In this document: piece by piece, positions 47,466 through 59,849 of the stretch
Numbering within the stretch: the first letter of the stretch is position 1
Layout: every line of letters starts with the position of its first letter
Source: Apium graveolens
Lineage: Eukaryota; Streptophyta; Magnoliopsida; Apiales; Apiaceae
DNA: 64,000 nucleotides
Assembly (NCBI RefSeq): GCF_009905375.1
Contig: NC_133647.1
Location: 82,409,742-82,473,741 of the forward strand
Reading direction: 5' to 3'
Program-made: the position numbers and the translations under genes
The notes under the pieces: model-generated
What the model was told of the DNA's origin: nothing
The model's database searches: none
The model's input: only the letters and a program-made list of their open reading frames with translations

Positions 47466-49402
47466 AAAGATTATGTCCTCAGAATCTAGGAGAATAAGTG
47501 ATGATACCGGTTATGCATATCCGACTCTAGTTCCCACGTTGACTCTTCAACCTTGGGATTCCTCCAAAGTACTCTTACCAACTTGACCAACTTATTTCTA
47601 GATTCTTCTCTTTCCAGTCGAGTATTTTGACAAGTTGCTCCACAAATGACAGGTCTGCCTGAATCTCTATAGGTTCATACTCTATCACATGGTTGGCATC
47701 AGGATTATACTTCTTAAGTAATGACACATGAAACACATTATGCACATGCTGATACTGAGGCGGCAAAGCTAATTCATAGGCCACCTTTCCTATTTGACTC
47801 AAAAACTTCAAAAGGACCAATATATCTAGGTGCTAACTTACCTTTCTTGCCAAATCTAGACAATCTTTTCCTTGGTGATACTTTCAGCAATACGGCTTCA
47901 CCTACTTGGAATCTGATATCCTTCTGTGCCGGGTATGCATACTTTCTTTGCCTATCTTGAGCAGCAAGTAATCTCTTCTGAATCAATTTGACTATCTCAT
48001 GTATTTGTTGCACCAATTCCGGGCCTAGAATCTTTTTTCTCCCACTTCATCCCAGTTGGTTGGTGATCTGCACTTCCGTCCGTATAAAGCTTCGTATGGT
48101 GGCATGCCAATACTGGTGTGATAGCTGTTGTTATAGGAGAATTCTACCAATGGTAAGTGGTCATCCCAACTTCCCGTAAAATCAATCGCACAGCTACGCA
48201 ACATGTCTTCAATTATTTGAATTGTCCTCTCACTTTGACCGTCAGTCTGCGGATGATACGCTGTACTCATGTTTAACTTTATGCCAAGACTTTCTTGAAA
48301 TTACTTCCAGAACTCGAGTTAAATCAGGGATCTCTGTCTGAAACTATCGATAGGGCATGCCATGTCTTAATACAATTTCACGTACATATAGATGGACCAA
48401 TCTGTCCAATGAAGACCTCTCATTAATCGGAAGAAAATGTGCCGACTTCGTAAGGCGATCAACTATAATCCATATAGCGTCATGTCCGGATTTCGTTCGT
48501 GGTAATCCTACTATAAAGTCCATGGTAATGTTTTCTCACTTCCATTCTGGAATCTTTAAGGACTGAATTAATCCGCCTGGTCTTTGATGTTCTGCCTTCA
48601 CCTTCTGATAAGTATAGCACTTTGCAACCCATTCTGCTACTTCTCGCTTCATATTTGGCCACCAAAAGTTGTGCTTCAAGTCCTGGTACATCTTGGTGCT
48701 TCCCGGGTGGATTGAAAATCTAGAGTTATGAGCTTCTTGCAATGTCTCATTCTTTAATTTAGTCACATGGGGAATCCAAATTCTTGAAGAAAACCTTAGT
48801 ATACCTTGTTCATCCCTTTGAGTACAAATCTCTTCTCCGGTCAGTTGATTATTCTCCTGTTTCATCACATCTTCCTGACGTTTCTTTATCTTTTCCATTA
48901 ATGTTTGCTGAAAAGTCATAGTATGACAAATCTCTTCGACTTTTCCGCATCCACAAAGTTCTAATTCAAATCTCTTAATTTCTTCAGATAATTCCATTGG
49001 TATTGCTACAATATTCAACCTCTCCTTCCTACTTAAAGCATCAGCTACCATGTTCGCTTTTCCCGGATGATAATTTATTGAGCAATCATAGTCCTTAATC
49101 AATACCAACCATATCCTTTGCCTCATGTTGAGCTCTTTCTGAGTGAAAATATACTTTAAACTCTTATGATCCGTGTAGATCTCACACCTTTCTCCGTAAA
49201 GGTAATGTCTCCAAATCTTAAGTGCAAATACTATAGCTGCTAAATCCAAGTCACGTGTAGGATACTTCAATTCATGTGGTTTTAGTTGTCTCGACGCATA
49301 CGCAATCACCTTGTTATGTTGCATTAGCACACACCCCAGATCCTTGTGTGAAGCATCCCTGAAAATCACAAAGTCTCCTGGATTGTCTGGTAATACTAAC
49401 AC
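47466..49402 (-). pseudogene. G2 RNase H, integrase and chromodomain (broken)
   Basis: RNase [29 protein letters not shown] and DALSRKE between 49400 and 49010. Integrase: [13 protein letters not shown] with the zinc ligand pair partly lost (CYTYQ for CYTC) near 48620, MDFIVGLP near 48520, and TDGQSERT near 48200-48240. A TAA at 48301-48303 aligns with the integrase stop of G1, and a single-base deletion just upstream shifts the frame. The C-terminus (48016-47575) has [11 protein letters not shown] and HNVFHVSLLKKYNPD, and the chromodomain extends to about 47480 with frame damage. Confidence 0.88.
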
Positions 49403-50830
49403 TGGAGCTGTAACTAACCTCTACTTCAATTGTTGAAAACTATCTTCACATTATGCATTCCATTCAAATTTATGATTCTTCCTGGTCAACTTAGTCAATG
49501 GCGTGACGATTTTCGAGAAATCTTTAACAAACCTTCTATAATACCCCGCCAATCCTAGAAAACTTCGCACTTCCATAGGTGTCTTTGGTCTCTCCCAATT
49601 CATATCTGCCTCAATCTTTGCCGGATCCACTTTGACTCCTTCACTTCCAATAACATGTCCCAAAAATTGAACTTCCTTTAACCAGAACTCACACTTGGAA
49701 AACTTGGCATACAACTTCTCTTGTCGGAGTATCTCCAATGCTATCCATAGATGTTGCATGTGTTCTTCTTTTGACTTTGAGTATATAAGAATATCATCAA
49801 TGAATACCACTACAAACTTGTCCAAAAACTTTTTAAATACCCGGTTCATCAAATCCATAAATGCTGCAGGAGCATTAGTCAGCCCAAAAGGCATTACTAA
49901 GAATTCATAATGTCCATATCTTGTCCTGAATGCTGTCTTCGGGATGTCTTCTTCTTTGATCTTTAGTTGATGGTATCCTGATCTCAAATCAATCTTGGAA
50001 AAGCACTTAGCTCCTTTCAGCTGATCAAATAAATCATCTATTCTTGGTAGCGGGTAACAGTTCTTAATCATCATCTTGTTCAGCTCTGGATAGTCTATAC
50101 ATAACCTCATGCTTCCATCCTTCTTCTTTACAAACAGAACAGGTGCTCCCCATGGCGACGTACTTGGCCGTATCACTCTTTTGTCCAACAATTCTTATAG
50201 TTGGCTCGCCAACTCTTTCATTTCTGTTGGTGCCATTCTATAAGGTGCCTTTGAAACTAGTTCCGTTCCTGGAGCAAGGTTGATCTCAAACTCGATTTGT
50301 CGATCGGGCGGTAAACCTGGTAGTTCATCTGGAAACACATTTGGAAATTCGTTGACTTCGGGAATATCTTCCATGCTGAGGCTATTCCTTTCTGAATCCA
50401 CTACATAGGCTAGGAACAATTCGTAACCATTCCTAAGCAATTTCTTAGCCTGGACGATTATAAGAAACAATCTCTCTTGCCTCTGACCTTTAAATACCAC
50501 TTCTCTCCATTCTCCGTCCTTAAATACACTTTCTTAGATTTACAATCTATCTGAGCGTTATTCTCTCCTAACCAATCCATGCCTAAGATTATGTCAAACT
50601 CCCCTAACTTGAAAAGTATCAAGTCTGCTGAAAATTTATGCCCCGAAATATCAATCTCGCACTTAGGACATAATTGACTTACATGAATCTTCTCTTGGTT
50701 CACAATTACCACATCTATTACCTCATTCAGGGTCATTTTATCACATCTAAGTTTATCACCGAAAGTTTCTGATATAAAAGATCTAGTAGCTCCAGAATCA
50801 ATCAATACCTTAGCTTCAACATTAATAAAA
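49403..50830 (-). pseudogene. G2 protease and reverse transcriptase (broken)
   Basis: The protease has IDSGATRSFIS at about 50770-50805. A one-base change of frame lies near 50500 (GEKWYLK against GEKVVFK in G1). RT runs from about 50330 to 49690 with [24 protein letters not shown] (R replaced by P) and the catalytic FIDD near 49790-49805. A stop separates ASQL from ELLDK (about 50192-50194), and another, with loss of frame, lies between RT and RNase H near 49448. The breaks are at different places from those of G1 apart from the integrase stop. Confidence 0.9.
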
Positions 50831-52091
50831 GTTTACCTGCTATCACCTCAGAATTCTGAACAACATCCTTCATCTTTAGATCAAATGTCCTTGTTGTTGC
50901 TTGTGGAGTTTCTGTAGACGGTGGAGGTAATGCCAATACCTCAGCTGGCATATGAGCACTAGTACTTGCCACGTTCATCAAAGCCTCGACTGGTCCAGTT
51001 GACTTGCATTCCCTAGCTATGTGTCAAGCCTTTCCACACTTGTAGCATGTAACTCCCGGCTTCGGTATCTCACACTCGTTAGCCAAGTGCCCCTTCTAGT
51101 TGCATCTGTAGCATGTCATGTTCAGCTTATTACACACTCCTGGATGTCTTTTTCCACAATGCTTGCATTATGGTCTCTGAAATCTATTTTCTCCAACTTG
51201 TCCTTGGCTTGACTGGTTGTTCCCCTTAGTATCTTGTCTCTTATTCAAATTTCCCTTCTTCTGAAAATTTCCTCCTTTGTGGAATCCAATCCTTTTCACA
51301 CTCCTGTCTTGTGAGCTTCCGGCTTCAGACTTCTCTCCATAAAATGGAACCTTTCTCTTCTTGTTATCCTTTTCTTTCCTTGATTGCATCCCATTACTCT
51401 CAATCAGAGTAGCTTTCTATACTACTCCAACATAAGTATCAAGCTCAAACATATCCACTCTATCTCTTATCCAAGGCTCTAATCCTTGTTGGAATCTTTT
51501 TGCTTTCTCTTCCTCAATGTTGGTATACTTAGTCACAAACCTTGACAGCTCCGTAAACTTCTTCTCGTACTCCAATACAGACATACTTCCTTGCTTCAAT
51601 TCAAGAAATTTAAGCTCCATCTAATTCTGCATGTACTTTGGGTAATACTTTTCCTGGAATAACCTCTTAAACCTTTGCCAAGAAACCGGCTGATTTGCCT
51701 CCATAGCTTTCACTGAATCCCACCAATAGATGACTTCCCCTTTCAGAAAGTAAGTAGCATATGGCGTCTTCTGATCTTCTCCTAACTGAACCAATTCAAA
51801 AGCTCTTTCCATTTCCCTAATCCATGTATTAGCTATTACCGGATCAGTGGTATCATGAAATGCACGTGGATTCACATTCTGAAAAGCTTTAAAAGTGACA
51901 GTTTGTCGAGGTGGTACTGGCGGATCAGGTGGTTGGTGTGATTCACGGTTATCTTGGTTTTCAAATTGTTATTGAAGAGTTCTTTATTGTTGAGCTATAG
52001 AATTTGGTTACTGTTGTAAGGTTTCCAGTAATCGAGGAATATTAGGATCTGTGGTGGAAGTTGTTGTCGGGTTCTTCTTTTTAGGTGGCAT
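50831..52091 (-). pseudogene. G2 gag (broken)
   Basis: ATG at 52089-52091 (MPPKKKNP), same as G1. Stops in the Gln-rich N-terminus (about 51970-52015, CAA/CAG to TAA/TAG changes), then the open core (PVIANTWIREMERAFELVQLGEDQ, YWWDSVKAM), stops at 51618-51620 and 51417-51419, and a basic linker 51389-51168. The three cysteine knuckles lie at about 51165-51000 with stops inside and one Gly/Trp change. G1 carries stops at other codons, so the common ancestor had an open gag. Confidence 0.88.
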
Positions 52092-52468
52092 GATCCTGAA
52101 ATAAAAGTTATATCAAAACAGGTATGGACAATACATAAAATTTTAAGGTTAAGGTGTCACAAGTCATTTATATTCATTCAATCGGGTTTCAAATTAAATA
52201 ATAAGGATGGTGCATATAAAGGCATGAGAACAATTGAAATCAAATAGAACGATAATGCATAATTATTGAAATTAAGGTCAAGGTACATCAAGATCGGAAT
52301 AGATTTTGAACCTAGGGATAACATGCTTAATTAAAGGAAAACAATAGGGAATTCTACAAAGTCTAGCAATACAACGACATGAGAAGTAGATAATGGAAAG
52401 AACTAAGGCTCCGCTCCATCAGATCGGGGTCCGGTAGTCTTCTCCTCACGAAGCGTCTGCAAAATACT

Positions 52469-52726
52469 CTAGAGCTTGTCCGCAACCATCTGGATAGTAT
52501 ACTGGCTGGTACGGTCTCGGTGCGATGGCATCTCATCAAGCTTAGTGTTAACATACTGAACCAAGGTCTCAAGTCTCACATTCATCTGCTCCTTAGGCTT
52601 TCCTCCATAATTTTAGTTGTCCGGATACACGTTCTTCAATCGCTCTAACAGTCGATCGTACTTGCCCTAAAGCAATTGTGTTGGACGGTTCAGAGGATGA
52701 TGAGGAATGCGCCCTTTGCTGCCAAA
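52469..52726 (-). pseudogene. Leader reading frame between PBS and gag of G2
   Basis: Counterpart of 18183-18485. The Ser-rich start (RAHSSSSSEPS) and the end (RLETLVQYVN, HRDRTSQY, QMVAD) are recognisable. About 41 bp of the middle are missing relative to G1, which shifts the frame, and a TAA replaces a Gln codon. It ends at the same TAG as G1 (52469-52471). No upstream ATG is evident. Confidence 0.45.
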
Positions 52727-52855
52727 CAATGCATATATATATATAAGAGAATTATTAGCGGATGACTCGAATAACCTATACCTACACTCTCATATAATAA
52801 TATAAACCTATATACATATATAACCTATTTGGGTTGTCCAGGGACTCTAAACCAT

Positions 52856-52868
52856 AGCTCTGATACCA
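52856..52868 (-). other. Primer binding site of G2 (initiator tRNA-Met)
   Basis: AGCTCTGATACCA on the plus strand, five bases inside the LTR start at 52874. Confidence 0.88.
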
Positions 52869-52873
52869 AAACC

Positions 52874-55800
52874 TGTCACACCCCAACTTTAACAATAGAT
52901 ATTATACAAATCAGTACAATAGTTAACAAAAGGAAATAAATACATCTGAATCCAAGATCTTACAGTTTAGGGTTTGGAACAACCCAATACTATTAACTAT
53001 TAAAACCTGATTTTTAATATCGAGTCCTCACATAAAACGATCATTTATTATACCTGAGCTCGAACATACGAATCGGCATCACAAGTCTTACGCGCTGTCT
53101 GCTTGAATCTAACCATATCTGCTAGCTGTAATATCAGGGTGAAAGCAAGTAGTGAGCCGAATGCTCAACAAGCGCTATAATATACATAAACAAGAATAAA
53201 AGAATAACAATGGAAATGAAAGATTCAACAATATAGTATCAAGAGATAAACTTTCAGGGTGATGGCATCTTTTCTTGTAATAAAACAATTCAAAACCATT
53301 TCTTTATCAAAAACCATTTTATGACGCTACGGATTATAGCCGGTGATCAGCCGCGAAGTAATCCCAAACCTCGCTGGGTTCTAGAACATTAATGGGATCC
53401 CTAGGCAACCTTTAAGCCTACAAATTAAGAGTGGAAAGGACTTGCATCTCAGTCCAGATCCACTATTTAAAGAAAATATTTATCCCCCTTTGGAACTGAA
53501 AATCCACTTTATAACTTTTTCATTTTAAAAAAAATTATTTGATGCCAAGTGACTGTTAAACTATTAAACAATGAACATCTTTATCAAGGGTTCTAGATCA
53601 ACTTTAAAGCCATGATCAACTAGAATGATACCTTATCAAATGGAATCGCAAAGTTTCTATTCACAAGAAATCTGACAATGAGGTTTCACAGGGTTGTTGG
53701 ATAGTATAAAGGAACTCAGTCAAACTAGGTTCAAGGTAATGGTTCCAGATAAGACATAGGGATTAAAATATAAAGAAGGTGAGCATCAGTTCAAAGTATA
53801 ACAGTGTATCATCTTTTAGGGGTAAGGATAGGGTTATCAAGCAATCATGAACAATATTTAAGGAATAACTGACTTTTAGGTATCAAGATAAGGTTACTGA
53901 GTATAACTTGCATAGGGTTCAACATCATGATTACTTTGGTATACTAGCATGGTATGACTCTTGATTTACTTGCATAGAAATCTTCAAGTAAAGTTAAACT
54001 ACTTGCAATAAATACTTGAGGGTTCATGGCACTTGCATTTAATACGAAAGATAGATTTGGAACCACTTGGATCATATATATCAAGGTGAATTAGAATACT
54101 CGCATCATATATAAAAACTGGGTTATCACACACTTGCAGTGTAAACAAAAAGGTAGGTTGAAACACTTGCCTTGAGAAAGGCTTGACTTAACTGGCAGGT
54201 GGGAGAAACTGGAGCTTCACTCGAATTTAATGGAAAGCTTACCCTCGTCTCGAGAGCCTACACAAAATAATAATAACCTCATTATAATATATACTCACTA
54301 ACTCGACCTGATTATAAACTGAAATTACGCATATTGGCAATTAGGCCTATATACACATACACGCTTACAATTACCTTATAAGTATAATAGTTCACATAGA
54401 CACATATGCTCACATAGCACATTTAAGTACATAATAATATATCCACACACTATATTGCATCACTAATCTTGGATGATCTCACTCCACTTGCTCACGCCAC
54501 TTAGTTATGCTAAACTAGCCAAAACTCTTAATATCGACCTCATAACTCGAAGTGCATTTTCTAAACCATCAAGTTCTTATGGACCCTGACTTAGGCCTTA
54601 CAATATAATTACCTCATAATATCTTACAATTATGATGGTCAACCTAGGCCTCACTCATAAGTATTTTAAAACTAAAGGTTAAGTGATTGTGCCGATTATA
54701 GTGATTTCAGGATGACACCAATGGGTTTTTGAGTACAATTGACACCGTTACACTTCAAGTTTACCTCCCAAACTTTTACACTAGACTCTTATGATCATAC
54801 GGCAAATCCCAAACTTGTAGTGGCTCAAGGGCCTAGCTTGGGCCTACCTGGGCCTAAGCTTAAAGTCCAATGTTCCCCTATTTTCTGGACAGAAAAGTGT
54901 CCTGATTTGCACTAACTTATGACACATGATTCTAACTCAATTCCTATAAAATATGGCTGGAAAAACTCCTCTGTCACTCCCTCTAACTAGGGATTACATA
55001 GGCCTAGTGAGGGCCTACACATGACATGGTCAAAACTCCTCATTTTTAAGTTGTAACAAAACTGTCCCCCGCTGGACAGATTTAATGTTTTCACTCGTGC
55101 ACCTAACCAAACAACCTACAAACCTCTAATCAACACCTGAAATCTAAAGTATATTCCTAGTTCTAACTTCTGGTGTCTTGGGCCTCAAAGTGAATTACCA
55201 TGACAAGGTCAAATCAAACTCTAAACCTTATGGAACCAAACTGAAATTCTGCAGAATCTAATGTACCCCTTTTCACCATGATTCCCACTTGACAAACCAA
55301 ACCAAACATCAACCAAAACTCAAACCAAACCCCAACCAAGGCAATCTAATGAACTAGCACTCCCACACACAATAATGGCTTAGTGGAGATCATCCTTACC
55401 TAAGGTGCAATATAGCAAAACAAGAGTTAACACAATATACTAATTACAAGTCATCTCAGATTCGAAAGTAACACTTAAATCCTTCAAATATATACGAATC
55501 AAAAACACATAACAAGGAGCACAAATCATATTTGATATCTTAACTCAACTGAAATTAGAGATTATTAACAAAAATCAAACCAAATGATCTAGAACTTTCA
55601 AAAATCATGAGTTGAATCTATGCATGCATGCTTTTGAGTTTACAAGCCAAAAACAATATGGTTTCCAAAATATTTCATCATAAATCAACATGCAAGCCTA
55701 CCATTAACTATAACTAAATGATCACTTAGCATGCAAAGGGTTTTATGAAGTTTTTACTTCCAAAACCAAGCTATCATCACATAAACATTCAAGATCAACA

Positions 55801-56372
55801 AAGCAACAAAGAAACACCATTAAGAACCATTCATTCGGCTTTCTTATGGTCATGGCTGAATGAAATGGAAGGGAAATGACCATATAAGAAAGAGTTTCAC
55901 TCTCATGACTTGGCATTCACCATTCCTTGTAGTTTTCTCAATAATACAACCTTAAATCCATGAGGATCAAGATTATATTTTGAGTTCTAGTTAAAACTAT
56001 GACATGCAAGATCAAAACATAAACATTTCACCCTAAACTCTTAGGATTATATATGAACAAAAGATAGAGAGTAAGATTACTTGAATAAAAGATAGATATT
56101 TGAGTGAAAAATGAAGAAAAAAGGGGTGGGGGCTTCGGCTATGGGAAGGCCGAGAGGGAAGAGAAGGAGGAGAGAGTGCGGTGAGGGTGTGGAGTTTGGA
56201 GTGAAGTGAAATGATTATGACCACTTGTACTTTATTTCTATGCTTTTGATTTGACTAAAAAAATGAGTGGAATTGAGAATTGACAAGAGTAACCTACAAG
56301 CAAACTTGTGCCATTTTCCATGAAAGCGTTGTGATGTAATTTGGCTAATAAAATGAGAGTTAGTAGGGTGAG
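52874..56372 (-). repeat. G2 5' LTR, interrupted at its end by G3
   Basis: Starts TGTCACACCCC. Contains the GAGC/GCTC motif at about 53150-53172. Comparison with 45255-47451 shows that some 480 bp equivalent to 46990-47451 are missing beyond 56372, where the G3 terminus TGTGGGGCC begins. Confidence 0.88.
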
Positions 56373-59300
56373 TGTGGGGCCCTCCAAACCCGGGTCAGAA
56401 GTTTGGGGTCCACAACACAAACATAATATATCAACCTGTATAAGAAATATTATGTATAATGACCCTGCTTCACAAAACCACGGATCGCAATAGGTTAAGG
56501 TATGAAAACAAGCCATAACCTTAATTAATTACATCGTACCAAATCCCTACTGACTTAAATTACAATTGATAATAAAGTTTTTCTAACAATCGTACTATCT
56601 ATCCACTGCATGAAGCTCCTGCTAGCTCGATCCAACTCAAACTGGAACCATAGCCCGCACTTTGGACTGAGGAACTTCTCTATCAACCATATCCTTTTTA
56701 ACTGTAAAAAATATAAAAATTTCGCAAGAGCGAGCTAACTAGCTCAGCAAGTCACAATAACAATAACTGAGGTTAAACAATGATCAAATGAGATGATTCA
56801 GAGGAATCAAGGTTCTTTTCAACTAGTCATTAGAATTGGATATTCCTTTTTAAGTTTTGAAAACCAAGGTTAGGCTGCTGATCAGTCAAGCACTAACCCC
56901 GAGCGAAGCACACAGTTCTGCTCTTACGAACTGGATCCAAGGCACACATTGGCCTAATTCGATCATGAATCTGGTCTGACCATGAATCTGGTCCACATAA
57001 AGAAAACTATCCAATTCTAAATATTAATTCAGTATAATAAACAATATAATTCAATAAGCCAGAGCATAATCAACAGTAATAAAGCATTGGTATAAAAACG
57101 TAATGCGATTCATGAGTATCACCAGGGTATATCTGGATGTGTAAAAGGAATGGTTTTCAGTTTGTAAAAGCATCAGGTATTAGTTCAGTAATGATTTTTC
57201 AAGGTATAGTTCTTTGATGTTATAAGGATTGGTTGGGGAATAAAAGTTTCAGTGTTTTCAAACAATTTTCTTCCAGTGTTTGGTGTTTGGTAATTAAACA
57301 TTTGGGGAGTAGTATCATATCTGTGTGGTTTGGTATCTGAGGTATCCATACGATTTAGTCCTTGGGTTTCCGAAATAGTGTATCAACAAAGGATGGTTTG
57401 CAAAGAATAAGGCTTACGACTCAAGATCAAGAAAGAATCAGGGTTCAAGTGTAAATAGTTTAAAGCACATACATTATAAAACAGGTGTTATGTTTAATAA
57501 TAGCAACATGTTATGAAATAGTTCGAAAACATTGGTAATATATCTTGAAGAAAAGTTCAGAAATACTTGCCTTACAGGGCTTTACAACTATTACTGATCA
57601 ATTCTGAGCCGACTCTGTCACTCAGGCTTTAACGTCCAACCACTAGATCCCATTGGATTTGACTTTGATACTCAGATTTTTCTGTTGAAACTCTACTGAG
57701 CTCGTCGACTGACCACTAGGTTATCTTTAGTCCATCGTCCACTTTCAGGTTCCCGACTATAACCTACAGGGTCGAAATACCCTACGTTAGACGTCTAGGT
57801 ATGCTTGACATATCCTCGATACTAATTCTTACCCAACGATATTCAAACCTGACTCGTAATTATTCATATTATAATAACACAGACAACAATTAGGGTTCAC
57901 ATTCTCGAAATCGATCCAGTGTTCGTTTTTAGAAAATACGTATACTCGTCATTTTACGAAATTAGGGTTACTGTGTTTTGGACAAAACATACAACACAAC
58001 ATACAATCAAGTTCTGTATAAAACATACATATATGTATTTACTTATACTCGCTCGACGTTCCGATAATCCTCGGATACGGTCCCGTATTTACGTAATTCA
58101 GTTTCCGAAAATCGGGCAGCGTCTCCTTCGTTTATCAGACTACCCGTCGAATACAATCGACGTCAATTCACCACAACAATCCAATTTTCACAATTCTACA
58201 ACCATTCTCATACGAAACTAATTACACGACTCATTTTATTTATTTTATAAAAATTAGGACTCAGAATAAATTCATCACCGTCCACCGTCGGCTCGCCGAG
58301 GCTCATCGCCGACGGCGGTAAAATTCGTCGGTACCCAATAAATTTCGGGTTTCCACACGAAATTTCACCGATTATTCTAAATATTCTCGCACGAAATATT
58401 TTTATATCACTAAATTCACTCATTAATTTCCTGCAGAAAATATATAAAATATAGGAAATTCCCAAATTAATATATACATAATAATTTGGAAATTAAAAGA
58501 ACCAAGACCAAATAACAATCGGCCCTACAAGTAGGCTTAACTTATCAAGCCCAACATAAAATCACTCACAGAGAAACAAGAACACGGCACAGAACTCGCG
58601 CGGCCATGCCGCTGCAACGCCGCCATACCTCTCGGAAAATCCGAGAGGTGGCAACAACAGCAATAACAAGGCTGAACTGTTGCATACATACATAATCTGT
58701 AACAATCAAACATCGCAGCCGAACTAAGAAACAAGTCACACGGAAGTAATTAAAACGGAGGAAACGGGACAGTGGCCGGAAAAAAATGGCACCTTAACTT
58801 ACCAAAACGCGGGGCAACTCGAACAGAGGAAGAAAATATTGAAACATGAGGGAGAGAAGTGAGAGAGATCCCCTGTTTACCCCCCCCCCTTTTTATTTGC
58901 TTTCTTTCATTTTAGTTAATCAGCTGAGAACAAGACACGTGTCCCTCAACTGCCACGTATCCCCCCGCCCCAATTTGCCCTACAACTTAATTTTATCTCG
59001 CCTTTAATCCTTTTAACGATACAGCTGGTGAATAACTATTAATCAAAATAATCCCAAAATAGTCTTAAAATTTTCTAAATATCCTGAAACTAATAAAGTA
59101 AAATTTTCCTAATTTTCAAAACATTTTTTTTGGAACGCGACTCGTACCCGCATTTCACAACTAACGAACCGAGCTGCACTTAAAACGAATTTAGAAAATT
59201 ACGAAAATAGTTTTAAAAGGTTATAAATATCCCGAAGTTTATAAAAATGCAAATCTTGAAATTTTAAAAAAAATTCTGAAACGTAATTTATACCCTCTTT

Positions 59301-59790
59301 TATTAATTAAACGAATCGACGCGTGGGTGACACTAACTCCGAAAATTCCCAAAATACTTTTAAAATTCTCAAAATATTCCCAACTTGAATAAATATGAGT
59401 TTCATAATTTTCGAAGAATTCTGGAATTAAATACAGATTTTACAATTAAATGTAATCAGAAAATCATATAGAGATAAATAATTGATAAAATATTGATATC
59501 TAAATTTTGTAAAATCCCAAAAATAATTATTGAAATTATAGAATTATAAAACTAACTTTAGAGACAATCCAAATATTTACGGATTTAAAACTGTAATAAA
59601 TCACTTTTAAAAATAAAACTGAACAATATAATTAAATTTTTAACTACACATTCCAATCCTTTACACCAGTAAATCACAGACAAATAGTATATATCAACAC
59701 ACTGCTACCAAAAACCAAGACACATATTTTATTTAATTAATACTTCCACAATTACATATTTAAATAATTCAAAATACACGAGTCATTATA
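56373..59790 (-). repeat. G3 3' LTR (3.4 kb)
   Basis: Plus-strand start TGTGGGGCCCTCC; it ends at AGTCATTATA directly before the PPT. On the element strand its start resembles that of the solo LTR R3 (AATG...TATTTTGAA against AATATCCCATATTTTGAA) and its end GGGCCCCACA resembles GGGGCGTTACA. GC-rich parts at 58260-58330 and 58590-58660; the latter holds a perfect 10-bp hairpin at 58627-58649. The GAGC/GCTC motif is at about 56731-56754. Confidence 0.8.
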
Positions 59791-59804
59791 TCCTTCCCCC
59801 TTAA
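59791..59804 (-). other. Polypurine tract of G3
   Basis: TCCTTCCCCCTTAA on the plus strand, a variant of the tract in G1 and G2 and in the same position. Confidence 0.75.
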
Positions 59805-59849
59805 AAAAATTATGTCCTCAGAATCTGGTCTAACTAAACAAGTGAGGAT

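Larger units (their letters stand above)
45255..56372 (-). mobile_element. Chromovirus (Tekay/Del type) retrotransposon G2, left LTR truncated
   Basis: Same family as G1: PBS, PPT, leader frame, gag start and domain order all agree, and the internal regions align throughout at roughly 90% by eye. The left (3') LTR lacks about its first 1.7 kb and meets the cut end of copia D at about 45255. The right (5') LTR starts normally at 52874 but is entered at 56372 by G3. Where both LTRs can be compared (for example 45841-45950 against 55195-55300) they are very similar, so G2 is not much older than G1. Confidence 0.92.
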
